Source of the DNA: Caenorhabditis elegans
Taxonomy: Eukaryota > Nematoda > Chromadorea > Rhabditida > Rhabditidae
Reading direction: 5' to 3'
DNA: 64,000 bases
Assembly: GCF_000002985.6 (NCBI RefSeq)
Contig: NC_003281.10
Coordinates: 558,001 to 622,000 of the forward strand
Of this stretch, positions 14,101 through 25,800 are shown piece after piece (positions within the stretch are counted from its first letter, which is position 1; each line of letters starts with the position of its first letter). The position numbers and the translations under genes are program-made. The notes below the pieces were generated by a model that was given only the letters and a program-made list of their open reading frames with translations, ran no database searches and had not been told where the DNA came from.

Positions 14101-17100
14101 GCCAAAGGGTCTGAGAATTGATCATTTAAATAGGTAAGATAATTTAAAGCTAAAAGCATTATAATTTTAATAGTGTGTGACACATTGAGGGCAAATTTCT
14201 TGCCTATTTTGTTATTACTCTTTCCGTTTCTGAAAAATTGCAAAATTGCAACTGGGTGAGTGTCTATGTCAACTGTCTTTTTTTTCTTAAAAACTTTAAT
14301 CTTGACTTAAACATTTTTTTTTCGAATTTTCATATAATAATGCATACTTTTCGTACTTTTAAGCTACGAAATACAAAAAAAAACATTTTGAAAATTCAAA
14401 TATAGCAATAAAATCTCCAAAAAAATTCAACATCATATTTGCTCAAGAAAGAGCAAATAATGGGGGTTAGAAAATGATAAGAAATTGAATTTTTTTTGGA
14501 GTCATTTTTGCAATATTTGCTATTGAGGTTAAATATGGAATTTTTTTTGACGAAATTTGCGCTGAAACTTAGGTTTTTAGAGAAATTTTTCGAAATTTTT
14601 TTTTTTTCGAAAGTAAAAAAAACTGTTCTTAATTTAGTTTTTTGAACACTTGTTTACTTCAACACCCACGTTTCCTATTAGATATCAAATGGCTTTTAGC
14701 AAAAAAGCCACGTGACGTCCGGCAGGGGAATCCGCCCACCTGTGGGAAAATTGACGGATAAAATTGATAATTTTGAAGGAAAATTGAGAGGTTTTTCAGA
14801 AAAATGTTGTAGATTTTGTGCTCAGAAACCATTTGTAAAGTTTGAAAAACGTTTTGAAATTCACCAAAAAAAATGATCAATTTTTTTTTCAAACGGGTAC
14901 TCAAATTTCTACTTTGAACCTAACGTTTAACCAATCTCCGCCATTTTTCCACCCAAAACTCCCAAAATTTTCACTACTTTTATTACCTTCCCCCCCCCCC
15001 CCCCCCACTGATAATACCAGTAGTTTCTATCATTTTTTTTCGTATGTTTGCACTATACGAATGTTGATTTATTCAATGTGTTCACATTTTGTTTGTCGAA
15101 AAAAAAAACAACTTTAATAGTACAAGGTGTGCCATTTTTTGGAACATTCACTTTGCTTGATGTTTGAAAATTTCCAAAAAATTCCAAACATTTTTGGTTT
15201 TGATTTTTTAACTTTTTTCCGGTGCTAATAACTTAGCGCCCATAAAAATAAAAATAAAGATACCAACTAACAAAGTTTTGCAAATTTTTTGATTTTTTTT
15301 AAATGTTTCTTTTAGTGTTTTTGTTACAACTTTATAGCACTCCTGGGTTTTAAGATACACCGCTTTGAAGTTCCAAATCTGAAAAAAAAATACAATTGAC
15401 AAAATGCACATACTTCTCAAAGTTTTCAAGTTTTCAAAGCAAAACTCTACACAAAAAACACCTTGATTTGAAAAAAACGCGCAACTTTCTACTTTTTTCT
15501 TCCACTGAAACTTTCCAATTTATGAGTCAGACATAAAACAATAGGTCATAACTATTTCCAATGCTTTCCACAGAAACTTCTTCGTTTATTATTATTTTTA
15601 CACAAAAATATACTTTTGCTGTTGTCCAACTACTTTTATAACAATACTATTGTGTCTGGCTTGTCTTTAGACTGTGCACTTTTTTTCTGAAATGTTCTTC
15701 AAAATGTTTCAAAATAGTTTTTTCCAGAATTTCTACTTGAAAAGTTAAAATTGGATCTACTCAAATTAATTTTTTTCCATATTTAGAGCAAAAAAATCGA
15801 AATTTAAAGAATGTAATTAACCTGAACCTCAGTCAAACTTTTTTGAATTTTTGAAATTAAAAAAAAAATTTCTGAATTAATTTTTTTAAAAGCTATTCGA
15901 CATTTTTTGGAAATTCTTATTATGTGACCCCAGAGCATTTTTCTACTTATTTTCACCGAAATTTTTCTTCCAGATCAACATCAATGACGTCACTCTCCTC
16001 TCCATCACCAATCCAACACACCACATCTTCATTCCTTAACAACTTCATGCCAACTCCATCACTTATAAATCTTCAACAAGGATACCGTAACCCAGATCTC
16101 GGATCCCAAGATTTGGCACGTTTGGACGCTTCTCGTCATGAGAGTATTCAAAAAGTCAGCCGTAAGCTTAGTACTTATGAGGAGGAGAAGAATCTCATTG
16201 AGAATGAGTTGGAGGAGGTGAGAGCACAAATTTTATTCGGAGAAAACTTTTGAAATCAGCGCAAAATTTAGGTCAGGGCGCGTTTTTTACGGGGATTTCT
16301 AGCCAAATGTTTGAATTTTTGGAATTTAGCATGATCATGGATTCGCTGTATGTTTAAAAATAGCAAAATCCATGGGTCTGCCAAATCCTGAAAAATATTA
16401 AGCAAGGCTTATGGGTCAGCTAACAAGTGGTGTCAGAGTGTCTCATTTCGGCTTGATCTACGTTGATCTACAAAAAATGCGAGAGAACTGATTTCGCTTT
16501 TTTTAAGAACGTGCTGACGTTTCGCATGGTTAAGAAAGTGCTGACACTTTTTTTTGGCAAAAATTCTCGCATTTTTTGTAGATCAAACCGTAATGGGACA
16601 GCCTGACGCCACGTGTGCTAAATATTTTACCTTTTTAATATTTTTCCATGAAATTTGAATAAAGCCTAAGGCAGTCTGAAAAAGTTTCAGAAATTCTAAA
16701 AATATTTCAAAAAACTAGTGGGACTTTTAATTCGATATTTCTTTAATGCCCTCGCAAGCTATAAAAATTTAATTTTCAGATCGAAAGAACCGGAGCTCGC
16801 CTACTATCAATTGTCGAACAAAAAGACAATTTCTTGGCTTCAAGGATCCGTAGATTTATGGAAAAAAGCAAGGAATTGGTTGGAATTGAGACACTACTCA
16901 GATTGCAATTAAATAAGCATAACGAACGAATTAAGGATGGCCTTATTGATATTGTAAGTTTTTTTAATGTTACTAGAAAGATTGTTAATTTTTTTCAGAG
17001 CGCCGCCCGTGGCGAGGAGTCGTATCTGCAAAAAAGATTCAAGGATACAGACTTTTTGAGAAAAATCAGCGCTCGGAGGGAAATTGATTATGATAAGGAA

Positions 17101-18244
17101 TTGGTGAGTTTTTTAAAGAGTTTTGAGTTTTGAGCTTCAAGATCCTTGGAAAAAATGTTTGCAAAAAAAACTTTCTGACTTTCGAAAAATTCGTATTTTT
17201 AAACAAAATTTTCGGAATTTATTTTTTCGGTGTTGTGAAACTTATCCGACTTTAAACTTGAATTTTTAATTTATCTGGAGTTTTCAAAAAATGGAAGAAG
17301 AATTCTGAACATTTTTACATGACCACAGCAAAAATTATTTCGAATTCGAGAAAAAATCAGATTTTTATAAACATTGTGGAATTTTTTTCCGAAATGTTTA
17401 AATTTCCCTAGTAGTTTAACTCTTCAGATTTTGAACCTAATATCTGAATCTGTCTGGAATTTCATTGAAAAAAACAAATGTTCTAAACAATTTCGATTAA
17501 ATTTTTCTATTTTCTAATTTTTCTAATTAAAATTTTCTGAATTTATGAATATATCAGAGTGGGGATTTTGTCTAAATACACTTGTAATAATCTAAAACGA
17601 CCGAATATCATAATAAAAACTCTATAACTTTTAGATTTTTTATATAATAATTTCCTGTCAAAGTTTTCGCGAATTACAAAAATTTTGAAAAATATGAGCT
17701 TTTGAGGAGCTTAAAAGCAATGTCGCATGTTCCGACCTTTACAATGTATTTGATACGAATAATTTTAATAAAATTACAGTATTAAAAAAATCAGATTTTG
17801 AACCTAAAATCTGAATCTGCCTGGAATTTCATTTGAAAAACTTTTTTACAACTTCCCGATTTTTTAAAAGTTTTCTCTTTTTAGATTTTAGAACTAAAAT
17901 TAAAATTTTCTGAAATTTTCGAAAAAAAATTCCGATTTGGAAAAAAAGTAAAAATGTGGATTTTTCTCTATAAAAGATTTTAAATTGAATACATTTTTTC
18001 TAAATTCCAGTTTTCCAGCCAAAAATTTCCAAAAACTTACAAACTAAACTTTATATATATATGAAAATATAAATATATTTTTCAGTCTGAAATCTTCACC
18101 GACGATCAATTCCATCGATGGGTCATGTTCAAGAAAGCCACGTTGCAGCTGCTTCAAACCGAATCCTCAGTCTCCTACTACATTCGGGAATCCAATGCGA
18201 AACTCGATGCGTTGCATCTTGCGCCACGTGGCACAAGTGCCTAG
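2147..18244 (+). CDS. Shroom-like protein with C-terminal ASD2-type domain
   Basis: Nine exons join in phase: 2147-2173, 7560-7654, 9570-9737, 13398-13515, 13997-14133, 15974-16217, 16780-16953, 16999-17103 and 18086-18244, giving about 408 aa. Residues 1-230 are Ser/Pro-rich and look disordered, with a proline run (APAPPPPPTSKP) and a KPKPPVPIKPK stretch suited to SH3, profilin or EVH1 partners. From about residue 235 to 400 there is a helical, charged region: ESIQKVSRKLSTYEEEKN, then LLRLQLNKHNERIKDGL, then FTDDQFHRWVMFKKATLQLL. Its order and spacing resemble the vertebrate and fly Shroom ASD2 coiled coil (LSEEQLQDYRHFVKMKSALL type). In that family ASD2 binds Rho kinase and drives apical actomyosin contraction. 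I see no PDZ domain. The first exon is 5.4 kb upstream of exon 2, so the start is the weakest part; internal promoters are possible. The family call is my inference from pattern similarity. Confidence 0.7.
3290..3795. repeat. two adjacent GCCGGCAAAT-type inverted repeats
   Basis: Intronic. Blocks such as AATTGCCGGAATTGAAAATT and GGCAAATCGGCAAATT alternate at 3290-3430 and 3570-3790. Any open frames here are by-products of the repeat (Phe/Asn/Gly-rich in all frames) and are not genes. Confidence 0.7.
4980..5240. promoter_or_regulatory. candidate internal regulatory block in intron 1
   Basis: Within the 5.4 kb first intron this block departs from the AT-rich background. It holds CTCGCACTCTCTCTCCATTC, a GAGAAAGAG tract and a TGACTCATCG site at about 5164 matching the AP-1/bZIP core TGACTCA. 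It could be an enhancer or alternative promoter. There is no functional evidence. Confidence 0.25.
6327..6540. repeat. diverged intronic repeat (related to 10310-10700)
   Basis: Shares the block AGCGGCC(A/G)AC..GTCGGCTGCTCTTACTTTG with two further diverged copies in intron 3, at about 10325-10410 and 10650-10710. The ACTTTTGACTGGTAAGAGC-like lead-in is also partly shared. Function unknown; likely an old dispersed element. Confidence 0.45.
6830..7065. promoter_or_regulatory. candidate promoter-like block upstream of exon 2
   Basis: A C/T-rich block (CCTCACGTCACTAAAATC, GTCTCTTTCCTGTCTGCG, CTCGCGCACTCTCATCCC) sits about 500 bp before exon 2 of the Shroom-like gene. It resembles worm proximal promoters and could start a shorter transcript. 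This is inference only. Confidence 0.25.
7881..8781. mobile_element. 901-bp palindromic Tc1/mariner-type element
   Basis: Nearly perfect arms of about 400 bp run from GGTCTCCAAATAAGTTCC at the left to GGAACTTATTTGGAGACC at the right. They are flanked on both sides by TA, the Tc1/mariner target-site duplication. No transposase frame survives, so it is non-autonomous. It lies in an intron of the Shroom-like gene. Confidence 0.8.
8965..9090. repeat. dispersed repeat with GACCGAAT/ATTCGGTC core (copy 1)
   Basis: Contains ACATTCGGTCGTTTTGGATC and AAGTGTATTTAGACAAAATTC. The reverse complement recurs at 13640-13790 and 17557-17720, all in introns of the same gene. Confidence 0.55.
10300..10710. repeat. 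two diverged tandem copies of an intronic repeat
   Basis: Two copies, about 330 bp apart, share CCCATTCTT.CC, GCAAAATATA/GCAAAAGTATA, GTAGAAAAT and TGTCGGCTG(T/C)T(T/C)TAACTTTG. The 6327-6540 copy is a third relative. Nothing coding. Confidence 0.45.
11560..11810. promoter_or_regulatory. pyrimidine-rich promoter-like block in intron 3
   Basis: Runs of CTTCTTCTTATTCTTCTTC and CTCCTTCTTCTCAGGAG with higher GC than the surroundings. It ends just before a transposon insertion at 11819. Similar in composition to worm 5' flanks, so it may mark an internal promoter for a short ASD2-containing isoform. Confidence 0.25.
11819..12748. mobile_element. 930-bp palindromic Tc1-like element
   Basis: The ends read CAGTGGTGGCCAAAAGTATA and its inverse, close to the Tc1 terminus CAGTGCTGGCCAAAAAG, and are flanked by TA at 11817-11818 and 12749-12750. 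The arms of about 450 bp are nearly identical. There is no transposase frame; an intact element elsewhere must supply it. Confidence 0.85.
13640..13800. repeat. dispersed repeat with GACCGAAT core (copy 2)
   Basis: Holds TTTTGTCTAAATACACTTAT, then AAACGACCGAATATCAT, then TTTCATAATTTCCGGTCAAAG. It matches 17557-17720 directly and 8965-9090 inverted. Confidence 0.55.
14990..15006. repeat. 17-bp poly-C tract
   Basis: Seventeen consecutive C (G on the minus strand) lie in an intron of the Shroom-like gene. Long G tracts in worms can fold into G-quadruplexes and are deletion-prone when the DOG-1/FANCJ helicase is absent (known biology). Confidence 0.9.
16421..16616. repeat. dispersed inverted repeat, family R (copy 2 of 5)
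   Basis: Runs from GGTGTCAGAGTGTCTCATTT to GGGACAGCCTGACGCC, with AAAAAATGCG and ATTTTTTGTAGATCAAACC toward each side. Intronic. Confidence 0.75.
17557..17725. repeat. dispersed repeat with GACCGAAT core (copy 3)
   Basis: TTTTGTCTAAATACACTTGT, AAACGACCGAATATCATAAT and TTTCCTGTCAAAG appear in the same order as at 13640-13800. Last intron of the Shroom-like gene. Confidence 0.55.
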
Positions 18245-18423
18245 ATTTTTTGAAATTTGCAAATTTTCAAAAAATAAACAGTGAATTACGGGTCAAATCT
18301 TGGTTTTCCCCCTCGCCCCAACAACCCCTCCACACATTCTCAGACATTTTATTTCAAGACTTGTTTGCCTTCTCCCGAATAATTGTCAAATTTTCATATT
18401 TTTTTTTTTTGTTTTTTTGTACA

Positions 18424-18429
18424 AATAAA
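18424..18429 (+). terminator. poly(A) signal of the Shroom-like gene
   Basis: AATAAA 180 nt after the stop codon; a weaker-placed AATAAA also occurs near 18270. Either could define the 3' end. Confidence 0.5.
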
Positions 18430-18970
18430 ATAAAGAAAAGTGAAAAGTATTAGTCCAGATGTTTCAGGAACTGAAAATGCTTAACAAATCTAATACTTTC
18501 GTACATTTTCCGAAAAAATTTTTTTTTTGCCCAAATGAAAAAAAAGGCAGTAAAAAAGGACGGATTAGATGGCTGAAAAAAATTGGGCAAAAATAAAAAG
18601 TTGTCTAGTTTTGTTAGAAACGGGTAATTCATGTATGCTGCATTCAGAAAATCTAGGTTTAACCCTTCGAAAACTATCAGAAAGTGGCAAAAATGACAAT
18701 TTTTGGCAAAAATTCACAATTTTGAAACTCCTCTAAAATGGTTAGTTTTAGAGTTAGAGGACTCAAAATTGATTTTCTGACACTATAAAATTGCCTTTTT
18801 CAATTTCTAATAGTTTTGTACCTTTTCCGAAAAAATTTTTTTTGCCCAAATAAAAAAAAAGGACAAGTTGAAAAGTTTCAAGTTTGCAGATCAAAAGGTT
18901 TTTTCCCTACACAGAAAAAAATAATGATTCCAAATCGCCTAAAACATGAAGCCTGTTGAGAAATTAATTG

Positions 18971-18976
18971 TTTATT
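18971..18976 (-). terminator. poly(A) signal of gtf-2H5
   Basis: AATAAA on the minus strand about 70 nt beyond the gtf-2H5 stop codon; another AATAAA overlaps the stop itself. Confidence 0.55.
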
Positions 18977-19043
18977 TATTTAAATGGGGTTTAAGAACAA
19001 AATATACGAATTTTTAGTTATTTTCAGATGAAATTAGCTTGAT

Positions 19044-19561
19044 TTATTTGTCAACAGCCTCCGGATTCATATTTTCCATGATTTGTTCCACCTTGTTCTC
19101 CAGCATTGGAACGATCTCCTTTTCGATGAACAAATGCGTATCGTCGAGTTCCTATAATTGAAATTTCATGTTTGAAAGTGCTACGTTTTTTTTTATGTTT
19201 TAAAAATTCCAGAAAATTAAAAGTATTAAATTTTTAAAAAAATCGCAAAAATTTTAATTGAAAAATTCAAAAAATGTTGAATTTCTGCAATGTTTTATAT
19301 CGTACCAATATTTTTTTTTATTCCGAATTTTCCAAATATTCTTTCTTTTTAATTTGAATGTTTTGCCAAAAAAATTGGAAAAATTGTAAAAATTTAACAA
19401 AAAAAAATTCGAAAAAACATTGCAAAATATTTAGCAGACCTATAATCCCTTACCCTGACAATGAACTTGGATCCGAGCTGTCTGGAGTCGTCCAAATGGA
19501 TCAGAAGTTGACGAAAAGCCGGATCACTCGTCACCAACACTCCCTTCTTCACGTTCACCAT
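19044..19561 (-). CDS. gtf-2H5: TFIIH subunit GTF2H5 (p8/TTDA/Tfb5)
   Basis: Two exons (19454-19561, 19044-19151) give 71 aa, the same length as the human protein. It opens MVNVKKGVLVTSDPAFRQLL and continues with LGSKFIVRELDDTHLFIEKE, the diagnostic GTF2H5 pattern (MVNVxKGVLxxxDPAxxQxLxxLD, DDTHxF). The product is the smallest core TFIIH subunit; in the family it binds and stabilises p52 and stimulates XPB in nucleotide excision repair. The ATG follows a TTTTACAG acceptor by 6 nt with no upstream donor exon of its own, so it is trans-spliced. The gene lies about 285 nt downstream of the helq-1 stop on the same strand, which fits a downstream operon gene. Confidence 0.93.
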
Positions 19562-19575
19562 GGCTTTCTGTAAAA
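19562..19575 (-). promoter_or_regulatory. trans-splice acceptor of gtf-2H5 (operon, SL2-type position)
   Basis: Minus-strand CATTTTACAG followed by AAAGCC and the ATG. The U-rich spacer between the helq-1 stop and this acceptor suits SL2 trans-splicing. SL1 or an independent promoter is not excluded. Confidence 0.6.
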
Positions 19576-19846
19576 TGTGGTTGAAAATGGAGAAAAAATT
19601 GAAATTTTGGAGAAAATTAGATATAACCCTGGTAAATAACAACCAGTTAAATTAGAGAATATAAAATTAATCAACTTTCCAAAAAGTGATATATGTTTCT
19701 GTTCAAAACCGTAAAAAAATGAAAAAGAAAATGAAATTTAAAAAACCTAATTATAAAACAAGAGATCCGAAGAAAAATTGAGAAAAAAGAGAAAAAAATT
19801 TAAAAAATACATATAATGATAGCACGCTCTATTGGACAAAAATCTT

Positions 19847-22800
19847 TTAAAAATAATTAAAACTATCGGTTGCGACGCCCCAAACGTCGAGTTCTTCCAT
19901 TTTCTCATCAACTTGATCGCGTAGTACCATTCGTGCGCTGGCGATGATTGAATTCGCTTGAGCCATCCGAATTGTGCCGAGCTCTTGAACTAGTTTCAGT
20001 GGATTTGCTCTTGCAATCTGAGAAAAATTAATTGATTTGCAGAACCACAATTCGAATTTCTCACCATTCCAACGGTTTTATAACCAGCTTTGAATAAAAT
20101 TGCGGCCCGTGCTTTCTTGATTCCATCAACTGTCATTAACGGTAAAAGTTCCGGCTGGGCAGCTTCAGAAAGTCGTTGAACAAGTTCAGGAAGTAGTTTT
20201 CGTAGAGGCCACATCGTGGTGATTTTCTGAAAAATTGCAGAAACGTTATTTAGTTTGGTTTTCTACCATTTATTATTGAAAATTAACCGTATTTTTGAAA
20301 GGGTCTGCTAATTATTAGCAGACCCAAGTATGGTCTGCTAAATATTTAGCAGACCCAAGTATGGTCTGCTAATTATTAGCAGAACCAACTATGGTCTGCT
20401 AAATATTTAGCATACCCATGGGTCTGCTAATTATTTTCACATGGGTCTGCTAATTATTAGCAGACCCAAGTATGGTCTGCTAAATATTTAGCAGACCCAA
20501 GTATGGTTTGCTAAATATTTAGCATACCCATGGGTCTGCTAAATATTTTCCCATTGGTCTGCTAAATATTTAGTATACTCATTGGTCTGCTAAATATTTT
20601 CCCATTGGTCTGCTAAATATTTAGCATACCCATGGGTCTGCTAATTATTTTCACATGGGTCTGCTAATTATTAGCAGACCCAAGTATGGTCTGCTAAATA
20701 TTTAGCAGACCCAAGTATGGTCTGCTAAATATTTAGCATACCCATGGGTCTGCTAAATATTTTCCCATTGGTCTGCTAAATATTTAGCATACCCATTGGT
20801 CTGCTAAATATTTTCCCATTGGTCTGCTAATTATTAGCAGACCCAAGTATGGTCTGCTAAATATTTAGCAGAACCAACTATGATCTGCTAAATATTTAGC
20901 ATACCCATGGGTCTGCTAATTATTTTCCCATTGGTCTGCTAAATATTTAGCATACTCATGGGTCTGCTAAATATTTTCACATGGGTCTGCTAATTATTAG
21001 CAGACCCAAGTATGGTCTGCTAAATATTTAGCAGACTCAAGTATGGTCTGCTAATTATTAGCAGAACCAACTATGATCTGCTAAATATTTAGCATACCCA
21101 TGGGTCTGCTAAATATTTTCCCATTGGTCTGCTAAATATTTAGCATACCCATGGGTCTGCTAAATATTTTCCCATTGGTCTGCTAAATATTTTTTGTTGC
21201 CTTTTTTGTCGGAATCTTCAATTAGCCGAAATACAGTCAATATGGGTTTCAAATTGACGGAAATTTAATGGAAAACCCAAATTTCTTTACGAAAACTACC
21301 GAAAATGATCTTTTTTTTCCAATTACCTCTGAAAATTTAGCAATTGACGCGGCCTGTGAAATCGATGACTGCAGTGTCGCCTGAAGCCATCCCTTCTCCA
21401 CGCCAAATCGTTCGGCTACCGTATACATTGGCTCGTGATTCCAGATTTTTTGAAGCATCAGCGCAATGTAAAGTCGCATTCGAGGAGTACCGGCGGTCAA
21501 ATCGACACGTGTAATGATGGCTTCTAGTATGAATTTCTCTTCGAGACCACACTCGGCCAACAATTTTCGCTCGCTTGACGGGAGGGCGTTGTACTGCAAA
21601 TATTTGAATTTTTGGGGCTGAATTCAATTTTAAAATTAAAAAAAAAGCTTACCATTAACAAAAATAGATCCCAATTAATATTACACACTTGTTCATAAGG
21701 TGTAATAATGAATAATAAATGAAAATGCGACGCAAAAATGACTCCTTGATTTAGGGAAGAAACGAGGTCAGCGTGCAGACGAGTCGCTTCGTCCGGGTCG
21801 AAACCCGCATTGAAGACTGCATTTCCAAGGTCCGATGGTGAGATTTTTCCTGGTACTCGAGGAATACTTGACGCTTGCGCAGAAGGCTCTGAAATCAAAA
21901 TAATTATTTTTTAATTCGAATAATTTTGTTTTTATTTCAAAAAACTTCGGATCATTTAGGAAACTCTTCAAAACTCTTTTAGAAAATCGAAAAAGGTAAG
22001 AAAATTACAATAAATTTCCAGAATAAATTCAAAAAATCTGAAAAAACTCAAATATGTTTTAAAAAAGATTTATTTTAGGCTAATTCGTTAAAATTTCTGG
22101 AATTTTCTAGATTTTTTTGGAGTTTTTAAAGAATTTTCAAATTTTTAATTTTTTTAAAAGTTTTTTTTATGGAAATTTTTTTGAAAATTGAGGTTTTTTC
22201 TTGGGATATACTAAAAATTTTATTATAATTCAAAAAAAAAAACTCAAAAAAAAATCTCAAATTTCACTTTTTCAGAAAATTCGAAAACTTTCAGAAAAAA
22301 TTCCAAAAAAAAAACCTAGAAATATCCATAAATTTCAGCGATTTTCAAAAAAAAAATCAGAGATTTGAAAATTCTTTAAAAAATCCAAAAATACCAGAAA
22401 ACATTCTAGCGAATCAAAAAAGGTCAGAAGCTGAAAATAACCGTAAACAGCTCAGAAGGTCTATAAAATTTCTGAAAATTCCAAAAAAAAACTTTGAGGT
22501 AATTGCAGCAAAAATTACCTGAAGCCACATCTTGCTCCAGAGGCTCAATAGTAATAAAATAGTGTTCTTCAAGCCTTTTCACTGATGATTCAACCAGTTT
22601 TCGAATGTTTTCCGGTGATTCTTGAGCATAAAACAGTGAATATCGAACGGCTGTCATTATTTCTTCAATATTTTCAGCCAATTTCAGCACTACACAATCC
22701 AAAATAAACGATCCCATTGACTCTTCACTTGACAATGAGCTCATACATCTTGGAATATCTGATTTCAGCATTTCCCTGAACCATCTCTCCTCTTCGCCGG

Positions 22801-25800
22801 CTTTTATAATTGTAATACAGTCTCCTTTTGTATCGAATCCGGCACGTCCAGCTCTTCCGGCCATTTGGAGGTATTGTGCTTTGCCGAGACGTTCTCTTCC
22901 AACCATTGGTGCTTTTATGATGACACGACGGACGGGAAGGTTCACGCCTGCTGCCAGTGTGGACGTTGCGCAAACCACGTAGATTAGGCCTTCCTGAAAA
23001 TATGAAGGTTGTGGAAAAAAATAAATTTTATTATTATTAGCAGACCCAAGTATGGTCTGCTAAATATTTAGCAGACCCAAGTATGGTCTGCTAAATATTT
23101 AGCAGACCCAAGTATGGTCTGCTAATTATTAGCAGACCCAAGTATGGTCTGCTAAATATTTAGCAGACCCAAGTATGGTCTGCTAATTATTAGCAGACCC
23201 AAGTATGGTCTGCTAAATATTTAGTAGACCCAAGTATGGTCTGCTAATTATTAGCAGACCCAAGTATGGTCTGCTAAATATTTAGTAGGCCCATGGGTCT
23301 GCTAAATATTTAGTAGGCCCATGGGTCTGCTAATTATTAGCAGACCCAAGTATGGTCTGCTAAATATTTAACAGACCCAAGTATGGTCTGCTAGATATTT
23401 AGCAGACCCAAGTATGGTCTGCTAATTATTAGCAGACCCAAGTATGGTCTGCTAAATATTTAGTAGGCCCATGGGTCTGCTAATTATTAGCAGACCCAAG
23501 TATGGTCTGCTAAATATTTAACAGACCCAAGTATGGTCTGCTAGATATTTAGCAGACCCAAGTATGGTCTGCTAAATATTTAGCAGACCCAACTATGGTC
23601 TGCTAAATATTTAGCAGACCCAAGTATGGTCTGCCAATTATTAGCTTTTTTGAGATTGAGCAGGTGTGGTTTTTTGCTTGATTAGAAACTTTTCTGTTTA
23701 GTTTTATTTTTTTTTTTTAATATTTGGGGTATTTTTCAATATTTTTTTTCGAATTTACTGTTTTTCTAATTATCAGAATTTTTTGGAATGGTTCTAAAAT
23801 TTTCGAATTTACTCAAACTTTTGCAAATTTTCGGATTTGTTTTTTACACTTTTTGTATTTGTTACGTATTTTTTTGCATTTTTTCCCAATTTCTTTTTCA
23901 GAAATTTTTTTTTCGAACTTTCTACAAAAATTTTCAAATATTCTGGAATATCCATTTTTTGAGATAAGTGAATTTTAAATTTTTAAACAATTTTTTTCAT
24001 AATTTCTGTGATTCTTTTTAATGACCGAAAATTAATTTTTATACAAAAGGGATTTTTTTTTCAAAAGACCTAATCCATAATTAATTATTTGATTTTTCTC
24101 GAAATTTCTGTAACTTTTTTTCGATTTTTTCAGTTTCTATATAAAATTTGCCGTATTTTTGTAGAATTCTCTTCGAAAAAATCTATGTTTATCTATTTAA
24201 CTTTTAAACAATTTTCTTTCTGAAATTTCTGTTTTTTTTTGTTTCTGATGACCGAAATTTGATTATTATACAAAACGAACATTTCTTTTAAAAAACTACA
24301 ATCCAGAATAAATTTTTTGATTTTTTTTCACTTTCTGTATTTTTTTCGAATTTTTTTTGAAATTTTTAAATCGTTTTTTTTTCCGGCAATTTCATAGGAG
24401 TTTATGTATTTTTGTCTAATTTTCAGAAAAAATAATTATTTTTAATGACCGAAAATTAATTTTTGTAAAAAGGGGATTTTTTCTTCAAAAAACCTAATCC
24501 ATAATCAATTATTTGTTTTTTTTTTCGATTTTTTCAGTTTCTACATAAAATTTGCCATATTTTTGTAGAATTATCTTTTTTAAAAAATGTATTTTTTTGT
24601 AATTCTTTTTCGAATTTTTTGAAATTTCTGTATTAGTTTTTAATGGCCGAAAATTAATTTTCATGCAAAATGAAATTTTTAAAAAACCCATAATACACAG
24701 CCAATTATTTGATTTCTTTTTCAAATTTTCTTTATTTTTTTCGAATCTTTTTTTGAACTTTTTAAATCGTTTTTTTTCCGGCAATTTTATAGGAGTTTAT
24801 GTATTTTTGTCGAATTTTCAGAAAAAATCTAATGTTTTGTAATTCTTTTTCGAATTTTTGAAATATCCAAGATAAGTAAATTTTAAAACATTTTTTTCGA
24901 AACTTCTGTAATTGTTTCAATAACCGAAAATCAATTTTTATACAAAAGGAACACTTTTTTCAAAAAATCAATAATCAAAATCGAAAACCAAAAAAAAAAA
25001 CAAAATTTTAGTTTAGTTTTTCGATATTTCAAAAAGGATGCAAGCTTTTTCCGTCATTTTTCTCTAAAATTTTGAAAATCTACAGCACTGCAACTTTTTC
25101 CTCACGAGGGACGAGGAAAAGTGGTTTCTAGGCCATGGCCGAGGGGCCGACAAGTTTCAGCGGCCATTTATCTTGCTTTGTTTTCCGCCTGTTTTCTTTC
25201 GTTTTTCACAGCTTTTCCCCGTTTTTTCTTATTAAAACTGATAAATAAATATTTTTTGCAGATGCTAAAACAATTTCCAAGTAAAAAAATGTATTCAGTG
25301 GGCAAGCAGCGGTGAAAGTGGTCAATGCAATATGATGGATTACGGGAATACAAAACTTAAACTTTTTCTGAAACATGATACATATGCTGCTTAAATGCTG
25401 AGACTACCTGATTTTCATATCAAGACCGCTGAAAAAGTTTTGAGGTTTCCAAAATTCAACTTTTTGTGCGAAAATCTCGACTTTTTCACCAAAAAAGTTG
25501 AATTTTGGAAACCTCAAAACTTTTTCAGCGGTCTCGTTATGGAAATCAGGTAGTCTCAGCATTTAAGCAGCATATGTATCATGTTTCAAAAAAAGTTTAG
25601 GTTTTGTATTCCCGTAATCCATCATATTGCATTGACCACTTTCACCGCTGCTTGCCCACTGAATACATAATTTTTTACTTGGAAATTGTTTTAGCATCTG
25701 CAAAAAGTATTTATTTATCAGTTTTAATAAGAAGAAACGGGAAAAAGCTGTGAAAAACGGAAGAAAACAGGCGGAAAACAAAGCAAGATAAATGGCCGTT

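Larger units (their letters stand above)
18245..19043. other. convergent 3' spacer between Shroom-like gene and gtf-2H5
   Basis: No coding signal. It holds the facing 3' UTRs. A short block with CCGAAAAAATTTTTTTTG then GCCCAAAT occurs twice (about 18508 and 18827). Confidence 0.6.

Noticed and set aside
20305..21195. CRISPR-like array
   Set aside because: Units are palindromic, contiguous and lack unique spacers; it is a eukaryotic minisatellite.
25121..25315. Open frame reading VSRPWPRGRQVSAAIYLALF and its near-copies at 25563-26135 and 34316-34576
   Set aside because: They lie inside the two palindromic family D elements and recur on both strands because the arms are inverted copies.
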